Below, piece after piece: positions 26,757 through 36,413 of a stretch of DNA of 48,655 nt. The stretch's first letter is position 1, and each line of letters opens with the position of its first letter. Both the position numbers and the translations under genes were made by a program. Origin of the DNA: Symbiodinium natans (Eukaryota; Sar; Dinophyceae; Suessiales; Symbiodiniaceae). The notes beneath the pieces were generated by a model that was given only the letters and a program-made list of their open reading frames with translations, ran no database searches and had not been told where the DNA came from. Where the stretch lies: the NCBI GenBank assembly GCA_905221605.1, contig CAJNDS010000041.1:198501-247155 (forward strand). Direction: 5' to 3'.

Positions 26757-27140
26757 ATTTTTGGTCCTGGCCTGGCCCCAGCCCCCCCTGGCCCCCCCTG
26801 GCCCCCCCGGCCCCCCCTGGCCCCCCCTAACCCCCCCTGGCCCCCTACCCCCCCCTTGGCCCTGCCTCTCTGGCCCCCCGGCCCTCTGGCCTCTGGCTCT
26901 GGCCTTTCTTGGCCCCCTTGACCCTTGGCCCTTTCGGCCCTTCTCAGCTCAGGCCCCCCACAAAATCAACCCACACCTTACTTTGGGCAGTTTTGGCCCC
27001 CTCTCTCCTGAGGTCCTGGCCCCCGTCTGGCCCCCTGTCTGTTCCCGGCTCTCGTTGGCCCTTCTGCCCACCTCTTGTGGCCCCCGCTAACCCTGTCAGC
27101 CGGAACCTGGCTACAAACCTTATTCTTGGGGAATGTTTTT
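26757..27140. repeat. C-rich TGGCCCCC low-complexity tract
   Basis: Irregular CCCCCTGGCCC repeats decay into less repetitive GC-rich sequence. The proline-rich ORFs here are compositional. I see no gene. Confidence 0.7.
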
Positions 27141-27267
27141 TTTGAAAGTAAGCGATTGTCATGAGTTTAGGCCTAAACCCTAAAAGGAATAGGTTTGGGT
27201 GGTTTTGCCGCCTCGGACGGCGTGGGGTGGGAGAAAAGTTTTTGATGGCCCTCCAATATCGGGCCAG

Positions 27268-27344
27268 GAGCTGCTCTGCGCATTTGCCGAGGCATTCGAG
27301 CCGCTGCTGCATCCTAACCTTCACAGCATCTACGCCCTATCACA
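27268..27344 (+). CDS. Exon-like island
   Basis: After GGGCCAG|G the + frame reads ELLCAFAEAFEPLLHPNLHS then IYALS, ending at CA|GCAAAC, directly before a CCCTAAA array. The AG|G acceptor, GC donor and telomeric intron start fit the pattern of the Rpn5 gene. The protein is not recognised. It may belong with the island at 26140-26251. Confidence 0.35.
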
Positions 27345-27434
27345 GCAAACCCTAAACCCTAAACCCTAAACCCTAAACCCTAAACCCTAAACCCTAAACC
27401 CTAAACCCTAAACCCTAAACCCTAAACCCTAAAC
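27345..27434 (-). repeat. CCCTAAA array
   Basis: About 13 clean units directly after the exon-like island. Confidence 0.97.
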
Positions 27435-27777
27435 TCAGGGCCTAGGCCGCCCCCCTACAGAGGGGGGGCGGCGCTTAAGCCCTTCGACCTCTATGGCGAA
27501 GGTCGACCCAGGTCGCTTGCCCGCCTCCTGCAGCCAGGAGGTCGGTAGCACCCACGATGGGCCCGGTACCGGAGCAGGTTCTCCCGGGACCAGTACTGGT
27601 CCCCTTAATAAGGTAAATACCCTAAACCCCAAGCCCTTCACCCTGGATGGGGCTGGCATTTCGGGGGGGGGTACCCCAAGGCCCCCAGGGGGCCTCAGGC
27701 CAGGCCAGGCAGCGCGGGTGCTCAAAAACCTGCTTTTTTGGTTTTTCTGGGCCCCTTGAGCCTGGGGCCCCCCTGTG
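27435..27777. other. No gene recognised
   Basis: GC-rich unique sequence between a CCCTAAA and a TTTAGGG array. Confidence 0.4.
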
Positions 27778-28483
27778 GGGTTTAGGGTGCTTTGGGGTTG
27801 TGGGTTTTCGGGGTTTAGGGTTTAGGGTTTAGGATTTAGGGTGTAGGGTTTAATGGAGGCTTAGGGTTTAATGAGGGGTTTAGGGTTTAATTAGGGGTTG
27901 AGGGTTTAATTAAGGTTTTAGGGTTTAGGGTTTAGGGTTTAGGGTTTCGGGTTTAGGGTTTAGGGTTTAGGGTTTAGGGTTTAGGGTTTAGGGTTTAGGG
28001 TTTAGGGTTTAGGGTTTAGGGTTTAGGGTTTAGGGTTTAGGGTTTAGGGTTTAGGGTTTAGGGTTTAGGGTTTAGGGTTTAGGGTTTAGGTTTTAGTGTT
28101 TAGGGTTTAGGGTTTAGGGTTTAGGGTTTAGGGTTTAGGGTTTAGGGTTTAGGGTTTAGGGTTTAGGGTTTAGGGTTTAGGGTTTAGGGTATAGTTTTTA
28201 GGGTTTAGGGTTTAGGGTTTAGGGTTTAGGGTTTAGGGTTTAGGGTTTAGGGTTCAGGGTTCAGGGTTGAGGGTTTAGGGTTTAGGGTTTAGGGTCTGGG
28301 GTTTGGGGTTTAGGGTTTAGGGTTTAGGGTTTGGGGTTTGGGGTTTGGGGTTTGGGGTTCTGGGTTTGGGGTTTAGGGTTTGGGGTTTGGGGTTTGGTGT
28401 TTGGGGTTTGGCGTTTGGCGTTTAGGGTTTGGGGTTTAGGGGGTTTAGGGTTTAGGGGGTTTAGGATTTAGGAGTTAGGGGGT
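27778..28483 (+). repeat. Largest TTTAGGG array (about 700 bp)
   Basis: Clean units from about 27906 to 28260, with TTTGGGG variants towards the right end and TTTAATTAGGGG-type variants on the left. Confidence 0.98.
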
Positions 28484-28689
28484 TTGAATCCGCAGGCTCA
28501 ATTTACTTAAATACAGTATCTAGGTACCATAAGGTTTTGAGGTTTAGTGTTTAGGTTTTATTGGAATTGTAAAGGGTTTGTGTCCGGAGTTTTGTGGTTT
28601 TTTGAGGGGTTTGGGGGGGGGATTTGATTTTTGTTGTTGCTGAAATATGGTTTCCGGCGTTTTGGAATAGAAACTGAAAAGGATTTGTG

Positions 28690-29430
28690 GCCGGAATTTT
28701 GGGTCAAGGATTGGAATTCTCTGGACCTTCAGAATTCAAATTTTGAAGGTCTGGGAGATCAGATCAAAATCTCTAAAATTGAAATTTTGAAGGTCTGGGA
28801 ATCTTTTGATATCGTTTAAAACCTCCAGAATTCAAATTTTGCAGGTCTGGAGATCTTTGGATATCGGCTAAAACCTCCAGAATTGAAATTTTGAAGGTCT
28901 GGGGATCTTTGGATATCGGATCAAATCCTCTAGAATTCAATTTTTGAACGTCTGGGGGTCTTTGGGTGTCGGATCAAACCTCTAGAATTCAATTTTTGAA
29001 GGTTTGGGAATCTCTGATATTTAGTCAAAACCTCTAGAATTCAATTTTTGAAGGCCTGGGAATTTGATATCTGATCAAAATCTTCAGAATTCAAATTATA
29101 ACGATTTGATGGTTTCTGTATGTCTGATTGGGAATTCAAATTTTTGAAGGTCTGGGAATTTCTGGATATTTGATTAAATATCTCCAGAACTCTATTTTTG
29201 AAAGATTTGGAATCTCTGGATATCTGGTCAAAACCTCCAGAACTCAAATTTTGAAGGTCTGGGGATCTTTGTATATCTGATCAAAACCTCTAGAATTAAA
29301 TATTTGAAGGTCTGGGTATCTTTGGATGTCGGATCAAACCTCTAGAATTCAATTTTTGAAGGTCTGGGATTCTATGGATATTTAATTTAAACCAACCTCT
29401 AGACTTCAAATTTTCAAGGTTTGGGGATCT
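28690..29430. repeat. Satellite of about 52-bp units (about 14 copies)
   Basis: Diverged units of CCTCYAGAATTCAAATTTTG, AAGGTCTGGGGATCTTTGGA and TATCGGATCAAAA. The array is AT-rich and has no gene. It follows the large TTTAGGG array. Confidence 0.92.
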
Positions 29431-29504
29431 CTGCATTTCGAGTCATTCTGTTGGCTTTCAATATGTTCAGAATGATACCATATATACTTTGTATTTATCC
29501 TGGC

Positions 29505-29573
29505 CTTGAGGGTTTAGGGTTTAGGGTTGAAGGTTTAGGATTTAGGGTTTAGGGCTTGAGGTTTAGGGTTGGG
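29505..29573 (+). repeat. Degenerate TTTAGGG run
   Basis: Short run with TTGAGG variants. Confidence 0.85.
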
Positions 29574-29649
29574 GTACAATGAAATTTAAGTAAATTGAAC
29601 TTATGGATACAAAAGAGGTTTGGGCTTGGATTATTTGGGGGTTCTGCTC

Positions 29650-29745
29650 GGGTCGACTATGTGGCTTCAGGTATCGGAGCACGCTGCCATCTCGTTTAAC
29701 AATCTTGCCGACGATGTTGCCATTCAAGCTTCGAACGCTGAGCAT
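29650..29745 (-). CDS. Possible first exon of a ubiquitin-like-domain protein
   Basis: From the ATG at 29745 the minus frame reads MLSVRSLNGNIVGKIVKRDG then SVLRYLKPH. This resembles the first two strands and helix start of the ubiquitin-like domains common at dinoflagellate N termini (M+.VR.L.G.... VR.LK..L). There is no continuation in frame, so it would need an intron or be a relic. The match is short. Confidence 0.3.
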
Positions 29746-29760
29746 GCTGTGTAGTGACAA

Positions 29761-30197
29761 ATTATCAGGTTGATCTTGGGAATATCCTTGGCTGCTTGGG
29801 TGTTGAGTACAAACAAACGATAGCTTTTGTGTGATGTCGTTTGTGACAACGGCTTATTTCATGATTGTAGAGGAAGAGCAAACCGTAAGCTTGGGCCAAT
29901 GTTGCCTCGGGTGAAGGACCCAGTTTTTTCTGGCAAGCGTGGACTTGTTTTCAAGAAACTCGGTCAACAAGGGGTCCTTTCTGGGCTGGAGGTGAAGTCA
30001 GAACGTTGCTGTCGCAGCTTTTTTTGCCACCTCGACGCAAGTCGTCGGATGTGAGCTTTGGTCAACTCACGGTCATCGGCTTCTGTACAATGCCTGCGCT
30101 CACATATCCCATCCGCTGTCTTGGGCTTGCATGTTGCCCATGTTGATACTTTGATTTGAATGAAGGCCATTTGTTGCGTGTGTGGACAGGCAGCAGA
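29761..30197. other. No gene recognised
   Basis: Unique sequence downstream of the Helentron-like gene. It should include its 3' untranslated region and perhaps the element's end. Confidence 0.4.
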
Positions 30198-31101
30198 CTA
30201 CTCTTGATGTTTTTGTCGCTTTGGACAAGCGCCTTCGCGGCACTGCGGGCATACGCGGTCACTCCTTGCATGGCTGGAAGGAGTCTGTTCGTCTTCCCAC
30301 TTTGCCCCGCATCTTCTGCAAGTTTGCTTTCCATGCTGTCTATCTGCGCGGCCATCCGTGCAATTGATGCATTGTTTATAATTGAATCTCTTCTCGGTGA
30401 CGTTGCTGAGCGCTGCATTGAGGAAGAATCCGCGGCAGGATCGACACTTGAAGATGCCATCTGTCGATCGCCGATCCTGCTCGAATTTGGTTTGGCATTC
30501 ACGACAACTGATGGCCTGTGTTGGGAAGCTTCGCATGTAGTCGGCGAACTGGTCCAGGTCTATGGTTCTCGCACAGCATGCGCACGTCAAGGGCGCAGTG
30601 CTTGCCTCTATGCATCGCATGCACCGGCGCTCGTCGTCGGAGAGTTGTTCATGCAATTGAGGTCTGTGGAAGGCATCTTCGGTCTTGTGCACCCCGCAAT
30701 CTCGGCAGGTGTACTTCTGCTTCTTGCCTCTGATGCGGCGGAATGTGGTCTTCTTCCGTTTGCCGCTTGGTTGGAAGCTCTGGCAGTTGAGGCAGGTGGC
30801 GGGCTTTCTGGATTGCACCTGCTTCCACTGCGCGTCTGCGAAGGCTTCCAGGGTTTTCCTTTCTTTGCATTTCTGACAGGGCGCGGTCGGCCACCTCGCT
30901 TCTCGAATGTCTCGTAAAGTGAGTTCTCCACGAAGCTTTTTGAGCAATAGCTCAGGTCCATCTGGCGCGCCGCGTTGGAACAGCCACAGTGGAAAAGGGC
31001 GCAATATGAGAAGGTCTTCTCGGCTGCAAACGCGACTGGCTGCCACTGTGCCGTATGATGTGTGTGTGAGGCGATCGATGCTCAGGTCCAAGAGAACTGC
31101 A
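30198..31101 (-). CDS. Helentron exon: end of helicase and CxxC-rich tail
   Basis: It starts AVLLDLSIDRLTHTSYGTVA and continues ASRVCSREDLLILRPFPLWL, the end of the Pif1 core. About 230 residues with roughly ten CxxC pairs follow (CQKC, CLNC, CRDC, CMRC, CACC, CREC, CRSC, CINC, CRRC, CPQC), interspersed with basic segments. This looks like a chain of zinc knuckles for nucleic-acid binding. Stop at 30198. The best acceptor is GAGGAG|TGCAG, the only one in this gene without AG|G. Confidence 0.75.
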
Positions 31102-31123
31102 CTCCTCGGAAGGGGTCGCTGGC

Positions 31124-31124
<1 letters not shown>

Positions 31125-31168
<44 letters not shown>

Positions 31169-31192
31169 CCGTGTGTGTGTGTGTGTGTGTGT
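31125..31192. repeat. (CTTT)n(CT)n(CA)n microsatellite in the last Helentron intron
   Basis: On the + strand GAAA, then GA, then GT repeats. It fills most of the 163-nt intron 31264-31102, whose donor is CA|GCTAAG. Confidence 0.9.
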
Positions 31193-31264
31193 GAAATGTG
31201 TTAGCGTTGTCGGTGGGTTTGGACGTGAATTAGGTTTGCGCTGTCAAGGTAGTTGCAGCTTAGC

Positions 31265-32093
31265 TGCAGAGTTTTTCCTTGGCTGCTATGGGCTGTGATC
31301 GCGAAGGCCGGGCTCAATGGCAGTTGCGTCCTCTTCACTCCCAAAACGGGGCATTTTCTTCCTTTGTCGAGCTTCCAGGTTCGGGTCCATGGTGTGATGG
31401 GATAGAGTCCCGGCTCTCGGCTGCCGTCTAAGGTCCAGTCTGCATCGTAGAACTTAACGTACCTGGCTGCTGTTGCTCTGGGTCGACGGATCAATATGCC
31501 GTTTGATTGGTCAGACACGTTTGACACTTTATGATTTAATGTTTTGCTTCGTTTCGGTATTCTTCTTTGCGGCTCGGTGACACCACTCGCGGCTGCTGTT
31601 CGTTTTCCAGCCATTCCCAGGAGTGAACGTAACCGAGGCGACCTTTCAAAAGGCACTTGTCGGAGCGGTCGACGTGCTGGGTGAGGTGCACCGGCAACCC
31701 CACTGCCAAGGGCAGCATGCCCAAAAGCCCCTCTGTGTCCATGTCGTGGTATCGTAGCCAGCGGATTTTGGCGGATTTGTCACAAGCTTGGGTTTGCAGA
31801 ACTTCTGTGCCGGCTTTGTCTCGCGCTACGGACCAGCGGATGGGAACGTTCGCGGCTTGAGCGAAGCTGGTTGCTCGGTCCTTGTTGATCTGACACTTTG
31901 CGTCGTTGTTGGCCACAATGACTGTGCCTTTTAGGAATCTGTCTTCGCTCAGTCGTGGGTCTTGTGGTGAGTCGATGACTCGTTTGCGGCTTTTCCTTTC
32001 GGCTGCACTTAGAGTGCATCCTTCGACAGGCTGGCCGTGCAAGTACTTCCAATTGGATTCGGAGAGGTGACCCGAACGCATTTCGGCGACTAC
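31265..32093 (-). CDS. Helentron exon: helicase middle, with one frameshift
   Basis: Acceptor CCCTGGCAG|GTA. It reads VVAEMRSGHLSESNWKYLHG, then CTLSAAERKSRKRVIDSPQD, IVANNDAKCQINKDRA, CLLKGRLGYVHSWEW. Near 31540, at a GCAAAACATT run, the frame ends in TAA. The next frame continues with YVKFYDADWTL, EPGLYPI and the Pif1 QG motif AITAHSSQGKT. Its 829 nt is one base short of what the two flanking phases need, pointing to a one-base loss in a homopolymer or an assembly error. Confidence 0.75.
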
Positions 32094-32200
32094 CTGCCAG
32101 GGGGAAGCGGGGGTGGTTGGTGGGGTGGGTTGGAAAGTGTTTTGTGCTTTATATGCCTTGAGCGACTGTTTTATGGCATGTCTTTGGGGTGTCGATGCGC

Positions 32201-35140
32201 CTCGTTCCACCATTCGTCCTTGCAGCGCTCTTTTTGCACGAGTTCGGTTACGCCCTGCAAGGCTCCGCACCATACGAACTCCCGGCTTGTTTGAATCAGC
32301 GGATCCGCAGCTACCTGCACTTGGCTGTCTGCAGGCTTGAGGCAGGCTGGTACGTCCACGAGACTGCCGCCTTCCGGAGGCGGCAATTGGTTGAAATCGC
32401 CGAGGAACACGACGTTGAGGCCGGCGAAGGGCCTCACTCGTCCCGTCGCGTCGTGCTTCCAACGGCTAGCGGCCGGAGTGGCGCTGCGAGTGCGGGCTTC
32501 GACCTGCGCGAGGAGCGTGGCGCTGACCATGCCGATTTCGTCGATGATGAGCCATCGCCAGAGGGCTATGCGTTTGGCGGTGTCTGGAGTTATGCCCTTG
32601 TCGAGGCTGTGGCGCCCCATAGAGAGTCCGCAACTGGCGTGGAGCGTCTTTCCGCGGATGTCGGCGGCGTTGGTGGCCTGGAACGCGGCGATCTCGAAGT
32701 CGATGCCTTGGACGTAGCCGAGGACCTCTTGGAAGAGCTTGCGCATGCATTTGAGGACGTGGGTCTTGCCGCTGCCCGGACCGCCATGGAGAAGCCAGAC
32801 GAGTGGCTCGTCGGATTGCAGTCTGGTGGCGTCGCTTGGTGCTAGGTTGTATTCGACCAGAATCCTGTCCACGATCAGTTGCATGAATTTCTTCTGTTGA
32901 TCGTTTAAGGTGGACTGAACTTTCTTGCTGTGTAGCCACGTGTGAAGTTTTTCGGCAGTGACTCTGTTCTGGTGGGTTACGGCGGGTCGCTGGTAGGGGT
33001 GGTGGAGGCCCGTCTGCTGCTGCTGTCCACTCTGTGTTTGTAGTCTGCGTGAGTCTTTTGCTGCTTGGATCAGCTTGTCTGGGTCCGCGACGCCGGGCGA
33101 GGATTGCAGCAGGGAGCGCTGTGTTGTAGCCATCTTGGACAGCGGGTTGTTTTCTTGTGCGTGTGAGAGCCAGATCTTCTGGCTGAGGTGAAACATGTTT
33201 TTTGTGAGTTGGCATCGCTGCACGGCGACCGTCGCAGCTGTTGCGTTTTGCAACTGCTCGGGAGCCGGAGCTTCTGCGTCGTCGTTCTCTTCCTCGGCTC
33301 CTCGCACCCTTGTGGTTTTGGCTTGTTGCAAGTCGTCGTCTTCGAAGTGATACGTGATGTCTTCCAAGTCTTCGTTGTCGCTGTTGTTGCCGAGGAGGTC
33401 GTTTATTTGCAGTTGGCGCGGTAGACAGAAGGTGAAGGCGTAGTTCAAGACGAAGCGCTTGACTTCCTCCGTGGCCCAGCCCGTGCGGGTCGCCCACGTC
33501 ATGAGGGCCTCTCTCCAGGTTGTCGTGTCGGGACCCTTCAGCGCGCCTATGTACGGAGCTTCTTCGGTCGCGTCTCTTTCGGTGCCGCTCCAGGGCCGGA
33601 AGAGAACCAGGAGGCGTTTCGCGTGCTCCTCGTCGCTTCGACCGTAGGTGGCTTTGAACACTACAGGAACATGTGGCCTGGGTCGGGGCACGATGATCCA
33701 GTCGTGTCGGAACGGTTCGAGTGTTGGATCATCCGTCATGGGGCTCATGGGCATCCAGTCGTCATCTCCCTGTTCGCGTATTCGATAGTCCACGCCGGGT
33801 TGAAGCTCCTGCCAAAATGCTCCTGCTTCATATCTTTTGGAGCCGGCTTCGGTGAGGTAGGTGTGGTACTCCGTGGGCCGCGCCGTGTCTCTTGGTTGAC
33901 ACTCGAGGTTGTGAGGCCGTGTTGCCACCTTTACGCCGTAGTATCTGAGGAACTCGTAGGCGGACAAGGGGTTCACCTCAGGTCGCCGTCCCCGATGAGC
34001 GTAGATGGTCCAGAAAGCGGGTTTGGGAATGGCTTTGCGGGCGCTGCTGCTTCTGGTGTCTGTGCAAAGCAGTGCTTGTTCTTGTCTGGCGTGGTTGGCG
34101 GTCGCGGTTTCCTCGAGCAACTGCAGTCCGTGATGCAGGTTGATTTGCTGGCACGGGCTCGTCTTCACCGCTTCAGCTTTGGTGGGATCGAGGTGGCCGG
34201 CGTGCTCGATGAGGTTGGCGCATTCCACGGCTCCACGGACCACGCCTCGGGCATAGCAGTCTGTGGCGAGTCTTTTGGCGGCGCGCGCCCCGACGTATCC
34301 GGTGTTGGGGTTGTGCTGCAGCTCCTTCGTCAGGTCGTGCTCCTGTGCGGCTTGGCTCTTGTTCCATTCGTGCACTTCGTTGATGGCGATGGGCAGGCGC
34401 TTGCATTGGTAGTCGCAGGCGTAGCCGGCCTGCGCGGACTGGTTGATTTGGGCTTGGCGCATGATTTCCCAGATGTCGTGCCCGTTTGCGCAGTTCTCGT
34501 TGCAGCAGGCGGGATCGTGGAACTGCTGGGTGATGGGGAAGCGGTATGGCACTTGGACGTCGCTGTTGCACCGCAGCGCCGCGAGCATGGCCGGGTGGGT
34601 GCCGTTGAGGTCGGCGTCGTTGCACGGCCCCCACAGCAAGCCCAAGGCGCTGCGCTTGCCTTTGGTTGGCATGCCCATGTTTTCTGCCAGGCCCTTGCAG
34701 ATCAGGACGCTTTTTTCCGTCAGTCGTTTGTCGCGAGGGAAGCCGGCTTTGCACTTGGTGGAGTCTTTGGGGTCTCTGCAGTGGCGCAGTGGCATGCGAG
34801 GTCCGTCGGGTGTGTTGGGAAGGTGGACGTGGTGCTGCTTCAATTGCTGGAGCTTTTCGACGTCTTCGTTGAGGTAGAGCTGTTTCCAGGTCTCGGCGGA
34901 CAACTCGCTGTCGCTTTGATAGTCGGGACGGCTGAGCGCGAGCGTTGAGCTGCGGAAAGCTGGCCAGGCTGCTTCAGTCTCGTGGCGAACTCGCTGCCAT
35001 TCGTCTGGGTCGGAGTACACTGTGCGGGAGACGTGCGCAACGTAGCTTTGGTATTGCTTCAGCATGTCGAGCTGTTCTTCCGAGCTCAGCTTCTGCAGTT
35101 CGGCGATGGGCCTGAATTGGTGGAAGCTCTGCACGAAAAC
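32201..35140 (-). CDS. Helentron exon: Rep tyrosine motif and Pif1 helicase core
   Basis: Acceptor CGCGCGCAG|GTT, 980 codons, donor GAG|GCGCAT (GC). It contains MPLRHCRDPKDSTKCKAGFP (a conserved Helitron Cys cluster), SALGLLWGPCNDADLNGTHP and the Rep motif Y-ACD-Y-QC-K (34400-34423). Walker A GGPGSGKT lies near 32765-32785, Walker B LIIDEIGM near 32530-32555, and GDFNQLPPPEGG near 32368-32405. It joins to the next exon as EWWNE-VVAEMR. The first residues VFVQSFHQF complete the HUH region of the previous exon. Confidence 0.88.
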
Positions 35141-35146
35141 CTGCGC

Positions 35147-35188
<42 letters not shown>

Positions 35189-35354
35189 TTCTGGTGTGCA
35201 TATGGTGGATGAATTGTGGGAGCGTGAGAGGTCTGGGTGCTGTATGTATAAATTCTGGATATGATACTTGTGTGCGTGTCGGAGGGGGGGAACGTCTGTG
35301 TGTGCGAACTTCAAGTTGGGTCATTGAACAGCTCTTTTTTTTCCCCGGCTGGAC
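35141..35354 (-). other. Helentron intron with (GT)n
   Basis: Donor CAG|GTCCAG, acceptor CGCGCGCAG|G, 214 nt. It carries a (CA)n/(GT)n run of about 19 units at 35148-35186. Splicing joins HIHFQ to VFVQSFHQF exactly as in related Reps. Confidence 0.85.
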
Positions 35355-35765
35355 CTGGAAGTGGATGTGCAGGCTTCCGCTTTTCTGACACTCGATCGAG
35401 CCATAGACGGAGTCGACGCGTCCGAAGATTCCTCCGCACGCCATAGCATTGCTGCCGAAGGCGTCTGTGCAAGGGTTGCCGCTCATTGCGCATTCGGGGC
35501 AGTTGGGACAAAATCTCACCCCGAACAGGTGGCGCATGGCCAGTTGCACGAGCACGCGGAAGCTGTCCGCGCAAGCCAGTGGGTCCTTGGCTAACATGGC
35601 ACGGCGCTCGTCGTAGGCGGGCAGCTGGGCCAGCAATTTTTCCGGGTCGAGGCTGTAGTACTCCACGTTGAGGTCCGGCTTGTCCCTGGACTGAAATGCC
35701 TTGGTGGCCTCATTGGCGATGGCAGGGTCGCTTTCTCGAGCTCTCGCCAGGCGCACCATGAGGAC
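35355..35765 (-). CDS. Helentron exon: Rep HUH motif
   Basis: Acceptor CACGCAG|GTC, 137 codons. It reads VLMVRLARARESDPAI, then AMRHLFGVRFCPNCPECAMS, and ends GSLHIHFQ. The HIH is the metal-binding HUH motif of the rolling-circle nuclease. The FCPNCPEC cluster is typical just before it. Confidence 0.88.
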
Positions 35766-36005
35766 CTGCGTGGTGTTTTACTGTTCTTGCTTGTTTGGTG
35801 GTGGTGGTGACGCCTGGCTGTTGGCCTGGTTTCGTCAATTGTTCTAGTGCGTGGACATTCTGTGTCACTCCGCATGCGTGTGCGTGCATGCATGTGTGCG
35901 TGCGTGGGTGGGTGGGTGGCTGGCTGGCTGGCTGGCTGTTTGTCTGTTCGTTCAGAGAAGTCTGGCCAGGGAACTTATTTTCTTTCATTTTGAGGTCCAA
36001 GATGC
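35766..36005 (-). other. Helentron intron, GC-AG
   Basis: Donor TCG|GCATCT, acceptor CACGCAG|G, 240 nt. It carries GTGC/GGCT-type simple repeats at 35877-35945. Confidence 0.75.
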
Positions 36006-36149
36006 CGAGTCTCTTTCGGACGGCGAGAAGGTCACGAAGAGCGGAGTCCCGTAGCAAATTCGATTGGCGTGAGTTTCTTGTCTCATGATGCTTCTGACGT
36101 CGTGGGTGCCCGGAATGTTGCGGCAGCGCGCCGTGCAATTGTCCAGCAC
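36006..36149 (-). CDS. Helentron exon: start of Helitron-like N-terminal domain
   Basis: Acceptor CACATTGCAG|GTG, 48 codons. It reads VLDNCTARCRNIPGTHDVRS, IMRQETHANRICYGTP and LFVTFSPSERDS, the signature G.P+F+TFSP segment of Helitron Reps. It is a short exon hidden between repeat-rich introns. Confidence 0.87.
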
Positions 36150-36413
36150 CTGCAATGTGTGGCTTTAAACGAGTGGGGGAACATGTGCTCGTGGTTCCTT
36201 GCACGGGAGACATTCAATAGAGAAAGAGAAAGAGGGAAGCAGTGATAGAGACGGAGAAGGAGAGAGACAAAGAAAGAGGGAGCGAGAGAGAGCGAGATAG
36301 AGAAAGAGAGAGAGTGAGAGAAACACAGAAAGAGAGAGAGAGAGAGAGGAAAGACAGAGACAGAGAGAGAGGGAGGAAAAGACAGGAGAGAGAGAGAGAG
36401 AGGAGACACGGAC
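36150..36413 (-). other. Helentron intron with (CT)n
   Basis: Donor CAC|GTCCGT, acceptor TTGCAG|G, 264 nt. A (CT)n tract (+ strand GA/GAAA, 36217-36410) fills most of it. This readthrough explains the Ser/Leu-rich end of the upstream open frame. Confidence 0.85.

Noticed and set aside
26761-27090. Proline-rich protein
   Set aside because: Low-complexity CCCCCTGGCCC DNA with no start context and no domain.
32189-34948. Long + strand ORFs opposite the Helentron helicase exon
   Set aside because: Antisense shadows; the minus strand has the Walker and Rep motifs.
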